From the NCBI GenBank assembly GCA_001314715.1, contig LJSV01000023.1:1-36899 (forward strand): a stretch of 36,899 nt of DNA. Reading direction: 5' to 3'. This DNA comes from Rhodobacteraceae bacterium HLUCCA12 (GTDB lineage: Bacteria > Pseudomonadota > Alphaproteobacteria > Rhodobacterales > Rhodobacteraceae). The position numbers and the translations under genes are program-made. The notes under the pieces are model-generated. The model was not told the origin of the DNA. It searched no databases and saw nothing but the letters and a program-made list of their open reading frames with translations. Of the stretch, positions 24,326 to 32,391 are shown one piece after another; positions within the stretch are counted from its first letter, which is position 1; each line of letters opens with the position of its first letter.

Positions 24326-25732
24326 ATGCGAACGAAGGGCCACACATCGGTCTCAAACGACGGTTGGGACCTTATCGTCGTCGGCGGAGGCAACGCAGCG
24401 CTTTGTGCGGCGATCGTCGCGGCCGAGAGCGGGCGGAAGGTCCTGATCCTTGAGAGTGCACCAAAGGTCTATCGGGGCGGCAATTCGCGCCACACGCGGA
24501 ACTTTCGTTGCATGCATCAAGGTCCGCTGTCTGTGCTGACGGACGCGTATGAGGAAGATGAATATTTTGATGATCTAATGCGGGTTACCAAAGGCGTGAC
24601 TGATGAAAAGCTTGCGCGTCTGACCATCCGCGAAAGCGAAAAGTGCCTGCCATGGATGGAGGCGCATGGGGTGCGCTTTCAGCCCTCACTGTCCGGCACG
24701 CTTTCGCTGTCGCGCACCAACGCCTTCTTTCTTGGCGGGGGAAAGGCATTGGTGAATGCCTATTATAATACCGCCGAAGAGCTTGGGGTAGCCGTCGTCT
24801 ATGATGCCGAGGTCAGGCATGTTCATCTCGAGCGTGACCGCTTCACCTATGTTGATGTGAACATCCGTGGACAAGAGCACCGAATCTTCGGCAAGTCGGC
24901 GGTTCTGGCGTCCGGTGGCTTTCAGGCGGATCTTGACTGGCTTACCCGCGCATGGGGCCCTTCGGCTGCGAATTTCCTGATCCGCGGCACACCCTATAAC
25001 AGGGGCATCGTGTTGCGCGATATGTTGGATCAGCAGGCCGAAAGTGTCGGCGATCCCACGCAGTGTCATGCAGTGGCGATCGACGGACGGGCGCCGAAAT
25101 TCGATGGCGGAATTGTCACGCGCCTTGACTGCGTTCCGTTTTCAATTGTCGTGAACCGTGACGGCGAACGATTTTACGACGAGGGGGAAGACGTCTGGCC
25201 AAAGCGATACGCTATTTGGGGGCGACTTGTTGCAGCGCAACCGGAGCAGGTCGGTTACTCGATCATTGACTCCAAGAGCCTCGATCTCTTCATGCCTTCG
25301 GTCTTTCCACCGGTGAAAGCGGACACACTCGAGGAATTGGGCGAGGCTCTCGGAATTTCGGGGAATGAGCTCCAGAAGACCATCGCAGAATACAACGCCG
25401 CATGTCGGCCCGGAACATTCCATCCAACCGAACTTGACGGGCTTGCGACCGAGGGGCTGGAGCCGCCAAAGACCAACTGGGCGAGGCCCATCGACACCCC
25501 TCCCTACTATGGTTACACCCTGCGCCCGGGCGTAACATTCACCTACCTTGGACTTAAGGTTGACGAAACTGCCCGCGTCCACACGATTTCTGGACCTCTT
25601 GCCAATGTTTGGGCCGCAGGGGAAATCATGGCGGGATCGATCCTCGGGCAAGGCTACCTCGCTGGCTTTGGCATGACAATCGGAACCGTTTTCGGGCGAA
25701 TTGCAGGAAAAGAGGCCGCCAACCATGCCTGA
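24326..25732 (+). CDS. tcuA: FAD-dependent tricarballylate dehydrogenase-like protein
   Basis: Flavoprotein of the fumarate reductase/succinate dehydrogenase superfamily, 468 residues, closest in pattern to TcuA, which oxidises tricarballylate to cis-aconitate. Seen: the FAD motif DLIVVGGGNAALCAAIVAAE, RGGNSRHTRNFRC, FFLGGGKALVNAYY, SAVLASGGFQADLDWL, RDGERFYDEGED and the C-terminal GLKVDETARV with NVWAAGEIMAGSILGQGYLA. The gene overlaps a tcuB-like gene by 8 bp, the diagnostic pairing. The same two modules are fused in CobZ (precorrin-3B synthase), but no cobalamin genes are present here. The real substrate may be another saturated polycarboxylate. ATG at 24326; ribosome-binding site weak. 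Confidence 0.85.
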   Translation: MRTKGHTSVSNDGWDLIVVGGGNAALCAAIVAAESGRKVLILESAPKVYRGGNSRHTRNFRCMHQGPLSVLTDAYEEDEYFDDLMRVTKGVTDEKLARLTIRESEKCLPWMEAHGVRFQPSLSGTLSLSRTNAFFLGGGKALVNAYYNTAEELGVAVVYDAEVRHVHLERDRFTYVDVNIRGQEHRIFGKSAVLASGGFQADLDWLTRAWGPSAANFLIRGTPYNRGIVLRDMLDQQAESVGDPTQCHAVAIDGRAPKFDGGIVTRLDCVPFSIVVNRDGERFYDEGEDVWPKRYAIWGRLVAAQPEQVGYSIIDSKSLDLFMPSVFPPVKADTLEELGEALGISGNELQKTIAEYNAACRPGTFHPTELDGLATEGLEPPKTNWARPIDTPPYYGYTLRPGVTFTYLGLKVDETARVHTISGPLANVWAAGEIMAGSILGQGYLAGFGMTIGTVFGRIAGKEAANHA

Positions 25733-26819
25733 GGATATCACGTTGAACCCATTCAGCGAAGCGATCGATGAAGCACGCCGGCAGGTAGAGATATGCAATG
25801 CCTGTCGCTACTGTGAGGGGTTTTGTTCTGTCTTTCCGGCGATCAATAGGCAGCGGGCCTTTGCGGATGGCGATATCACGCAACTTGCCAATCTCTGTCA
25901 CAATTGCCGTGGCTGCTATTACGCCTGCCAGTATGTTCCGCCGCACGAATTCGCGTTGAACCTTCCAGCGGCGCTGAACGATGTGCGCCAGCAAAGCTGG
26001 GAGCGACTGGCGCGTCCGCAAGCAATCGGCCGGCTTTTTCACGAGCGTGGTGTCGCTCTGGCAGCTGCGCTAGTCGCGGGCTTTGCAGTCCTGTTCGCAT
26101 TGATGGCAGTCTTGCAACCGGAAAGCGGAGAAGGATTTTATGCCTATCTTTCGCACGGAGTTATGGTTGTCGTTTTCACACCGGCATTTCTCTTTCCGTT
26201 GTTTGCGATCGGCGTGAGTTTGCGGGCGTACTGGCGCGAGATTGGTGGTGCTCCGGTGCGGTTTGGGCATCTGGTTAATGCGGTTCGCTCGGCAGGCCGG
26301 ATGCGGAATCTTGACGGCGGGCAAGGACAGGGCTGCAACTTCGAAGACGGCGATCGTTTTTCCAATCGTCGGCGGGTTTATCACCAGATGGTGCTCTATG
26401 GCTTCTTGCTGGCCTTCGCTTCGACGAGTTCGGGTACTATCATGCATTACGGGTTTGCCATGGAGGCACCCTATGGTTTCTTCAGCCTTCCCAAAATGCT
26501 GGGGGTTCCAGGCGGCATCCTGATGTGCATCGGCACTGCCGGGCTTGCTTACATGAAGATGAGCGCCGACAAACACCTTGGAAGTGCGCGTGTCTGGGGC
26601 GGCGAGATGGCATTCATCGCGCTGCTGTTCTTTGTGTCCCTCTCCGGTCTCATGCTTTATATGGCGACGGGAACGGCGGCGGTGCCGACGCTGCTTGCAC
26701 TGCATCTGGGCGCCGTTCTAGCGTTCTTTCTGCTGATGCCCTACTCGAAAATGGTTCACGGTTTCTTCAGGTTCGCGGCCTTGGTGCGCGAAGCGCAGCA
26801 GCGCGATGGAATGCCCTGA
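25725..26819 (+). CDS. tcuB: TcuB-like iron-sulfur membrane electron-transfer protein
   Basis: Accepts electrons from TcuA and passes them towards the quinone pool, re-oxidising the flavin. The 364-residue product has two 4Fe-4S motifs, Cys24-27-30-34 (CNACRYCEGFC) and Cys58-61-64-68 (CHNCRGCYYAC). About six membrane helices then follow, beginning near residue 110 (ALAAALVAGFAVLFALMAVL) and ending with LLALHLGAVLAFFLLMPYSK. His residues in the helices (HYGF, HLGA, KMVHG) could bind haem. The ATG at 25725 overlaps the tcuA stop by 8 bp; the longer frame from 25701 lies inside tcuA. Family and pairing make the assignment firm. Confidence 0.88.
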   Translation: MPEDITLNPFSEAIDEARRQVEICNACRYCEGFCSVFPAINRQRAFADGDITQLANLCHNCRGCYYACQYVPPHEFALNLPAALNDVRQQSWERLARPQAIGRLFHERGVALAAALVAGFAVLFALMAVLQPESGEGFYAYLSHGVMVVVFTPAFLFPLFAIGVSLRAYWREIGGAPVRFGHLVNAVRSAGRMRNLDGGQGQGCNFEDGDRFSNRRRVYHQMVLYGFLLAFASTSSGTIMHYGFAMEAPYGFFSLPKMLGVPGGILMCIGTAGLAYMKMSADKHLGSARVWGGEMAFIALLFFVSLSGLMLYMATGTAAVPTLLALHLGAVLAFFLLMPYSKMVHGFFRFAALVREAQQRDGMP

Positions 26820-26884
26820 ATACGTTGCGTCCTGCGCAAGTGTTCGCAGCGGGGCGCCGGCGATATGACGGCTGGATGAGTTGA

Positions 26885-28054
26885 ATGCCGCGCAGACAGA
26901 CCATCGCAATCCACATGGCAGGATTCTTCAGCCTGAGCTATCTGCAAATGCTGGCGCTGGCGACCCCGCTATGGGGTCAGCAACTCGGATTGTCGATGCT
27001 GATGGTCGGCCTGGTGTCGGCGGCCAGATCAATTTCGCCCTTGGCTTATGCTATCCATTTCGGTTCGTTAATGGACAGTATAGGCGCGCGGCGTTTTCTA
27101 ATTGTATTTGCCGTTCAATGCGCTGTCCTGCCGGTGCTTTACCCAATCCTGCCATTTGCCGCGCCCTTCCTTGTTTTGCAGCTTGTACTTGGTCTGGCGG
27201 CAGCGACGGTTTGGTTGGCGGCGCAGACAGCGATCGCGCGAATCGCGGCGGGCGATAGCGTCATTACGGGACGTTTCTCTTTCTTTACTTCGTTGGGGAC
27301 TGTCTGCGGCCCCCTGATCCTAGGCCTGGCGTGGAACCGGTTTGGCCCGATCGGGGGGTACGGTGTATTGGCGCTCTGGGGCTGCGTGCTCCTGACCGCA
27401 AGCATCCTGCTGCCGGCGAGAAAAGATGTCGTCCGGCGCAAGATTGACCTGCGCATTCTAATTCCCGATCTTCGCACATATACCGAAAGTCTTGCAGGGC
27501 TGAAGCGTCCCATCGTGGCCTTCGTGATCGCCTGCACGTTCATCCGGCTCTCATGTGTAAGCATGCTCGAATCCTTTTATCCTCTGATGTTGCAAGCGCT
27601 GGGTTTCTCAGCTGCGGCGATCGGTGCACTATTCGCGATTGGAAATCTGGTCAGCTCGCCGTCGTCGCTACTTGCATCATGGTGGATCCGCATCTGCGGC
27701 TCTCCGCATCGCGCCTTGACGGTGAGCGTTGCACTTTGCGTGATGGCGCTGGGCGTTTTACCTACGGTTCAGGACTTCTGGAGCGTCGCGGTGGTCATTG
27801 CGGTGTACGGCTTTGGCCTTGGCATCAGCATGCCGCTCATGTTCAGCCTGCTGTCGCAAGGCGTCGCTGCCGACCTGCAGGGCGCGGTTGCCGGTGTGCG
27901 CGCCACTGCCAATCGACTTGCCGCGTTTGTCTTGCCGCTGCTGATGGGAATCGTGGCGGAAGGACTGGGGCTCGCCGGCGCCTTTGCGGCAATCAGCATA
28001 TTGCTGCTCGCCACTCTCATCGCAGCAGAAATGCTTTATGTCAGGCGGATTTGA
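26885..28054 (+). CDS. Major facilitator superfamily transporter
   Basis: 389-residue protein with about twelve hydrophobic segments in two halves. The loop after helix 2 reads GSLMDSIGARRFLI, matching the MFS motif G-x-x-x-D-x-x-G-R-R. It lies 65 bp after tcuB on the same strand and probably belongs to that operon, in the place where tcuC, also an MFS transporter, sits in Salmonella. It does not show obvious similarity to the citrate/tricarballylate proton symporter group, so import of a different acid or export of a product is possible. It ends 8 bp before the convergent oxidoreductase gene, too little room for a normal terminator. Substrate unknown. Confidence 0.88.
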   Translation: MPRRQTIAIHMAGFFSLSYLQMLALATPLWGQQLGLSMLMVGLVSAARSISPLAYAIHFGSLMDSIGARRFLIVFAVQCAVLPVLYPILPFAAPFLVLQLVLGLAAATVWLAAQTAIARIAAGDSVITGRFSFFTSLGTVCGPLILGLAWNRFGPIGGYGVLALWGCVLLTASILLPARKDVVRRKIDLRILIPDLRTYTESLAGLKRPIVAFVIACTFIRLSCVSMLESFYPLMLQALGFSAAAIGALFAIGNLVSSPSSLLASWWIRICGSPHRALTVSVALCVMALGVLPTVQDFWSVAVVIAVYGFGLGISMPLMFSLLSQGVAADLQGAVAGVRATANRLAAFVLPLLMGIVAEGLGLAGAFAAISILLLATLIAAEMLYVRRI

Positions 28055-28062
28055 CGGCGGGT

Positions 28063-29049
28063 TTACGGCGAAAGCACGACCCGCGCCGTGGCGCGGCGCT
28101 GCGCCACATCGCCAAGCGCACGGGCAAAATCCGCAAGCGGATATTGCTGAACCTTGCCGGGAGAGACGCGTCCTTCGGCGGCGAGCGTGAGGATCTCGTC
28201 AAAGCACTGCCGCATCAGCTCGGGGCAACGCTTGCGATAATCGCTGACCTGAACGCCGCTGACCTCGATATTCTTGAGCATGAGGTAATTGACCTTGACC
28301 TGCGGAATTCGCCCGGTCGCAAAGCCAACCACGACGACCCGACCGCGCCAAGCGACCGCGCGCAACGCAGCGTCAAAAACATCTCCGCCGAGCATGTCGA
28401 TAACGACATCGGCGCCTCTTGAGTCGGTCTGGTTCCAGACCTGCTCGCGTAAGCTTTCGCGAAGATCTGGCCGCGAAAGATCAACCGTCGCATCAGCCCC
28501 TGAGGCCAGCACTTTCGCGATCCGCTTTTCAGAGGAAACGGCGGCAAGCACACGGGCACCCCGGGCCTTGGCCAGCTGTATCGCCGCGTCACCGACAGCT
28601 CCTGTTGCCCCCAGGACCAGCACCGTGTCGCCGGGTTTCATCCGTCCTCTTTCGAACAGGGCTACCCAGGCGGTGTCATACGCCAAAGACATCGCGGCGG
28701 CGGTCTCAAAGCTGACACTGTCGGGCAAACGATAGGTGTCGCGGGCAGGAACGGCCGCGAACTGCGCGTACCCGCCATGCTCTGCCATTGCAATCACGCG
28801 ATCGCCATTTCTGAACCCCTCGACGTTGGCGCCGACGGAACATACAGTGCCCACCGGTCCTTTTCCCGGCGTGAACGGGCGTTCAGGCAGGAACTGATAG
28901 GTTCCACGGAAGACCAAATCATCGACAAAATTGACGGGTGCCAGTGACACTTCGATCACGATTTCCCCAGGTTTAGGTGCGGGGCGGGGCGTATCCATCA
29001 GCCGCGCCTCTTCCGGTGCCCCGAACTCCTCGATAACGACAGCCTTCAT
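28063..29049 (-). CDS. Quinone oxidoreductase-like MDR protein (zeta-crystallin type)
   Basis: NADPH-dependent medium-chain reductase of 328 residues. Seen: MKAVVIEEFGAPEEARL at the N-terminus, the catalytic-domain stretch APVNFVDDLVFRGTYQ, PFTPGKGPVGTVCSVG and the cofactor motif VLVLGATGAVGDAAIQLAKA with the AxxGxxG-type glycine loop. The zinc ligands of alcohol dehydrogenases are absent (FVDDL in place of a Cys-containing motif), so it is a zinc-free QOR or enoyl reductase. It is the third gene after the ligase and thioesterase, with a 4-bp overlap (ATGA) to the thioesterase. Reduction of an alpha,beta-unsaturated acid or CoA ester is a reasonable guess in this context. Confidence 0.88.
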   Translation of the reverse strand: MKAVVIEEFGAPEEARLMDTPRPAPKPGEIVIEVSLAPVNFVDDLVFRGTYQFLPERPFTPGKGPVGTVCSVGANVEGFRNGDRVIAMAEHGGYAQFAAVPARDTYRLPDSVSFETAAAMSLAYDTAWVALFERGRMKPGDTVLVLGATGAVGDAAIQLAKARGARVLAAVSSEKRIAKVLASGADATVDLSRPDLRESLREQVWNQTDSRGADVVIDMLGGDVFDAALRAVAWRGRVVVVGFATGRIPQVKVNYLMLKNIEVSGVQVSDYRKRCPELMRQCFDEILTLAAEGRVSPGKVQQYPLADFARALGDVAQRRATARVVLSP

Positions 29050-29459
29050 TTGTTCTTCTCCTGAACCGCGAATGTGCCACGACCCAGCGCCACAATCTTG
29101 CCGCCGGCACTAACCTCGATGTCAATTCGTACCAGCTTCCGGCTTTTCTGGCGGACGACGGCTCTGGCGTCCAAGGTTTCGGCCAATGCCGGGCGAAGAT
29201 ACTCGATCTGCAATGCAATTGTCGGGACGGCGTTTCCCGTCGCGCAGGCAGCCGCCGAATAACCCGCGACATCGATAAGCGAGGCGATGATACCCCCGTG
29301 CACAAAGCTTGGGTTTGTTCCGCCCGCCATTTCCGGGCGTACGGGCAACCTAAGTTCAACGCCTTCAGCCGATGCCGAGATCGACTCAAGCTTCAGCCAG
29401 TCGTTGAAGGGTGGGCGCGTGGCTTCGTTTCTCAGGCGCTCTAGATGCTCTTGCGACAT
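29046..29459 (-). CDS. PaaI-type hotdog thioesterase
   Basis: 137-residue single-domain hotdog protein. FVHGGIIASLIDVAGYSAA contains the HGG motif and the Asp used in catalysis by this family, and IALQIEYLRPALAETLDARA forms the following strands. It probably hydrolyses an acyl-CoA, perhaps to recover trapped CoA. The ATG at 29459 shares one base with the ligase stop (TGATG); a TTG at 29462 is the alternative. AGGTG lies about 8 nt upstream of the ATG. The gene is co-transcribed with the CoA ligase immediately upstream and overlaps the MDR gene by 4 bp, so it likely acts as a safety valve for the same acyl-CoA. Confidence 0.88.
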   Translation of the reverse strand: MSQEHLERLRNEATRPPFNDWLKLESISASAEGVELRLPVRPEMAGGTNPSFVHGGIIASLIDVAGYSAAACATGNAVPTIALQIEYLRPALAETLDARAVVRQKSRKLVRIDIEVSAGGKIVALGRGTFAVQEKNK

Positions 29460-31150
29460 CAACTTGCACCTGAAAACCGTATCGGTGTCGGATTGAGCGT
29501 ACCGTCATCAATCGCGGGAATCAGCGCGCGCTTGAGCATTTTCCCGGAGGCCGAAAGCGGGATCTCGGGGACTTCAAGAAAGTATTCGGGCATATCGTAC
29601 TTGGACAGGCCGGAGCGATCAAGATGCGCGAGAAGCGACTGAGGATCAATGCGCCTTTGCGCTTTCGGCATGACGACGAGGCAGACTTTCTCGCCGAGCC
29701 GTTCATCGGCTATGCCCAATGCCGCGGCGCGCTCGACGTCTGGGAAACGCATGGCCAACTGTTCGATCTTAGAGGGGTGAATGTTGTGCCCGCCTCTGAT
29801 GATGATTTCTTTCAACCTTCCTGTCAGCGTCAGATAGCCTTGTTCGTCCATCTTTCCGAGATCGCCAGTCATAAACCAGCCGTCCGCGTTGAAAGCGCGT
29901 TCGGTGGCGGATTGATCATCGAAATAGCCCATCATCAGGCTGGCACCGCGCCCGCCGATGTGACCGATCTCGCCAACCGGAACGGGTTTATCGGGATCAT
30001 CGGCGGAAAAAATCTTTACCTCGTACCCGGGACAGGCGCGCCCGGATGTGCTGGTTATTCGTTCGACCGGGTCATCGGGAAGCGTGTAGTGGTGAGAGCA
30101 AGCCTCGGTCATTCCGTATCCGCTCTGAGCTTTGATGTTGAGCGCCGCGAGCCGCTCGACCACCCATGATGGCACTGCGGCGCCGGAAATGCGGAATCCT
30201 TTCAGTCCCGGCAGAAGTGTCTCTGTCTGCTTGTCATGCTCTTCCAGTGCTTGCAGCAGGTCCATGGCATGAGCGGGAACACCGAAGAGGAATGTCGCCC
30301 CGACATCTTCGAGCCGGTCGACAAGTGATGCCCCGCGCGGAAGGTCGTGCAAAACAAGTTCACTTCCCACCGCGAGGGACAGAACCAGCGCACCGAACCC
30401 GAGGTTGTGACTCAATGGCCCAAGGGTGTAGATCACGCTGGCGGCGTCGAACCCCCAATCAGCCGCGATGGCGCGCGCGTTGGACAGCAGTGTGTCGGAC
30501 GAATGCAGCACGCCTTTTGGTTCGCCCGTCGTACCAGACGTGAAGGCGAGATAAACGATATCGGTGGATTGATCGGTACGCTCCAGCTTTCGGACCGTTC
30601 CGGCGACGAGAAGAGCCTCGAGGTCGGCGACACTGCGCTGCGCGACGGCCTCTAACGTGACCGCCAGTCGCAGGTCCGTATCCTTTCTGGCTTCGGCAAT
30701 GATGTCGGAGCCCTCGGCGTCCGCCCCGAAATTCGTTTCGACGAACAAGGCTTTTGCGCGCATTCGCTTTATCAGATCAGCTACTTCCGCAACGGTGTGG
30801 TTGCGATGAAGCGACGGACAAAGTACGAAACCTGCCTTGGCACAGGCCAGCAAAAGAACCGCCAGCTCGCAGCGGCTGGACATCCAGGCGGCAACGCGAT
30901 CGCCCGGCTTCAGCCCCTGTTCGGCCAGCCGCCCCGCGGTTCCTTCGGCTAGCCGAATTAGATCACCATACCCGATCGCAACTCCACCGTCGCGAATGGC
31001 AATGCGCGAAGGATCGCGATCCGCATGCTCTTTCGCAGACCCGAAAATCGTCCCTCGCCCCCAAAAGCCCGCATCCGTGAAGGCGGCAACCATCCTGGGG
31101 CTGAGTCGTGTCAAAATGTTCTGTTCGGAATCGAATGAACGGATGTGCAT
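29459..31150 (-). CDS. AMP-forming acyl-CoA synthetase
   Basis: Activates a carboxylic acid with ATP and CoA. The 563-residue product has the P-loop-like LAFTSGTTGEPKGVLHSS, the adenylate-binding SGYGMTEACSHHY, the hinge WFMTGDLGKMDEQGYLTLTG then RLKEIIIRGGHNIHPSKIEQ, and a C-terminal catalytic Lys in LSASGKMLKRAL. It is in the general medium-chain or aromatic acid CoA ligase group; substrate not predictable. The ATG at 31150 has AGGGA 6-7 nt upstream; a TTG at 31198 would add 16 residues. First gene of a three-gene minus-strand operon. It is divergent from the CoxG gene across 131 bp that contain copy 2 of the TTTGTATC motif. Confidence 0.92.
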   Translation of the reverse strand: MHIRSFDSEQNILTRLSPRMVAAFTDAGFWGRGTIFGSAKEHADRDPSRIAIRDGGVAIGYGDLIRLAEGTAGRLAEQGLKPGDRVAAWMSSRCELAVLLLACAKAGFVLCPSLHRNHTVAEVADLIKRMRAKALFVETNFGADAEGSDIIAEARKDTDLRLAVTLEAVAQRSVADLEALLVAGTVRKLERTDQSTDIVYLAFTSGTTGEPKGVLHSSDTLLSNARAIAADWGFDAASVIYTLGPLSHNLGFGALVLSLAVGSELVLHDLPRGASLVDRLEDVGATFLFGVPAHAMDLLQALEEHDKQTETLLPGLKGFRISGAAVPSWVVERLAALNIKAQSGYGMTEACSHHYTLPDDPVERITSTSGRACPGYEVKIFSADDPDKPVPVGEIGHIGGRGASLMMGYFDDQSATERAFNADGWFMTGDLGKMDEQGYLTLTGRLKEIIIRGGHNIHPSKIEQLAMRFPDVERAAALGIADERLGEKVCLVVMPKAQRRIDPQSLLAHLDRSGLSKYDMPEYFLEVPEIPLSASGKMLKRALIPAIDDGTLNPTPIRFSGAS

Positions 31151-31219
31151 AAAGGGTCCCTGCTTCCTCTCCTTGCCACGATTGGGCAGGTCAGTCAAAG
31201 AGTCGTGCTGTAAACTTTA

Positions 31220-31244
31220 CTTTGTATCAATAATGAAATACAAG
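31220..31244 (+). promoter_or_regulatory. TTTGTATC motif, copy 2, with inverted repeat
   Basis: The site starts CTTTGTATC and ends ATACAAG. It holds the inverted repeat TTGTAT-N10-ATACAA, as expected for a dimeric regulator. It equals the site beside tcuA (24256-24280) at 21 of 25 positions and lies between the divergent ligase and coxG-like genes, so it could control both. Confidence 0.55.
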
Positions 31245-31281
31245 CATGTATTTGGCAAGTTTTGAAACATTGAGGTGCGAC

Positions 31282-31749
31282 ATGGAAATCTCGGAAAGCC
31301 ACGTAATTCCAGCGCCGCGGGAAGCGGTGTGGCTCGCGCTGAACGATCCTGACGTGTTGAAGGACTGCATCCCAGGATGCAAGGCGCTTGAAGCGCACGA
31401 TGAGAACAACCTGGAGGCGACCGTTGCGATCAAGATCGGCCCCGTGAAGGCGACGTTCCAGGGGGCGGTCGAATTGAGCGATAAGGTGCCGCCAGAAAGC
31501 TTTGTGATTTCCGGTGAAGGCAAGGGCGGGGTGGCTGGTTTTGCCAAGGGAAGCGCCAAGGTCGCGCTGGATGAACACCCGGAGGGGACGCTGCTTCGCT
31601 ATGAAGTGTCAGTTACCATCGGGGGAAAGCTGGCGCAGCTTGGCGCACGGCTTGTCACCTCGACATCCAAGAAGCTTTCAGCGCAGTTCTTCGAGTGCTT
31701 CGCCGAGCGATTTTCCGACCAGGAAAAGGCGGCGCAGCGCCTGGCTTGA
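31282..31749 (+). CDS. coxG: CoxG-like SRPBCC-domain protein
   Basis: 155-residue START/SRPBCC-fold protein of the carbon monoxide dehydrogenase subunit G family. Members of this family are thought to link molybdenum hydroxylases to the membrane quinone pool. Seen: the N-terminal strand and helix VIPAPREAVWLALNDPDVLK, DCIPGCKALE (the conserved IPG), IKIGPVKATFQGAVEL, and SGEGKGGVAGFAKGSAKVAL. No membrane tail is seen; the protein ends shortly after the C-terminal helix. The start is set by GAGGTG at 31272-31277 before the ATG at 31282. It lies about 13 kb from the Mo-hydroxylase subunits, but no other Mo enzyme is in the window, so the two may work together. Confidence 0.87.
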   Translation: MEISESHVIPAPREAVWLALNDPDVLKDCIPGCKALEAHDENNLEATVAIKIGPVKATFQGAVELSDKVPPESFVISGEGKGGVAGFAKGSAKVALDEHPEGTLLRYEVSVTIGGKLAQLGARLVTSTSKKLSAQFFECFAERFSDQEKAAQRLA

Positions 31750-32043
31750 CTTGCTTGCGCAGTGACGCCCTGACGTCATCGTGTTCGCTGGTTTTACCGG
31801 TGCCGACCCGACCCGCGGTGCATCGGGCATGTTTCGCGAACAGCCCCATCGTTGCAACGACATTCGCTGGCATCGCCACGTTTGCAGATCCCGACTGTCA
31901 AGGGTTTGAGGGTGGCGAGGCCTTGGGCGAGCCCCCCAGCCCAAGGGAAGTCAGAAAGGTTTACAGAGTAGCTTTTTTGTGCTTCGGTATCTATAAAAGA
32001 TACAAATGTCAAAAAACCGCGCGATAGTGGAGGGTAAGTGTCC
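31750..32043. other. Intergenic region with no supported gene
   Basis: About 294 bp between the CoxG-like gene and a weak orphan ORF. Its frames on both strands look like chance openings: biased composition, no domain pattern and no usable starts. The last third turns AT-rich from about 31955 and holds the repeat at 31987-32003, so it is probably the promoter region of the aldehyde dehydrogenase operon. A decayed older gene in the GC-rich first part cannot be excluded. Confidence 0.5.
31987..32003. promoter_or_regulatory. Inverted repeat and TTTGTATC motif, copy 3
   Basis: GTATCT-ATAAA-AGATAC is a perfect 6+5+6 inverted repeat in an AT-rich patch. On the minus strand it extends to TTTGTATC followed 8 bases later by ATAC, close to the layout of copies 1 and 2. 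It lies 26 nt before the GGAGGG that precedes the orphan ORF and would control the downstream aldehyde dehydrogenase, amidohydrolase and GMC genes. Confidence 0.45.
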
Positions 32044-32370
32044 ATGCGTCAGGCTGCGACGATTCCAGAACGATCCCTTTTAAATGCTGGCACGATCGCA
32101 GCGTTACACGGCGCGAATCTTCCCGTCACTCAAAGCGACATCGTTTCCACGCTGTATGACGGGCGTGCAAGGACAGACCAAATCGGTTGCTACGAACGGG
32201 TGGGTGGTGTTGCGCGTGAGCGCGTCACCGGAAACCAGGAGTTCGGTCAAGCGTGGCACTGCACCATCGGGCAGCTGACCCAAGAGCCCAGCCTGTCGCC
32301 TTCGATCCAGCGAATGAACCGGGTCGCGCAGGCGTTGTGTCTGCAACCTTCGACGAGCGCAGTGAAATGA
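32044..32370 (+). CDS. Orphan hypothetical ORF
   Basis: A 108-residue frame that I do not recognise. In favour: GGAGGG at 32029-32034 is spaced about 9 nt from the ATG at 32044, and the stop is 21 bp before the aldehyde dehydrogenase start, as in an operon. Against: the translation (for example GCYERVGGVARERV and GQAWHCTIGQLTQEPSLS) has no membrane segment, no repeated pattern and no recognisable domain, and its codon use looks less ordered than in neighbouring genes. It may be a leader region or a decayed gene. Confidence 0.3.
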   Translation: MRQAATIPERSLLNAGTIAALHGANLPVTQSDIVSTLYDGRARTDQIGCYERVGGVARERVTGNQEFGQAWHCTIGQLTQEPSLSPSIQRMNRVAQALCLQPSTSAVK

Positions 32371-32391
32371 CCGCGTCGGGGAGCACTTGCC

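Noticed and set aside
24326-26819. CobZ-type precorrin-3B synthase
   Set aside because: The two modules are separate genes, as in tcuAB, and no cobalamin biosynthesis genes are nearby.
31655-32045. Possible transposase or gene remnant on the minus strand
   Set aside because: Short frames without domain pattern or terminal repeats; not enough to support an element.
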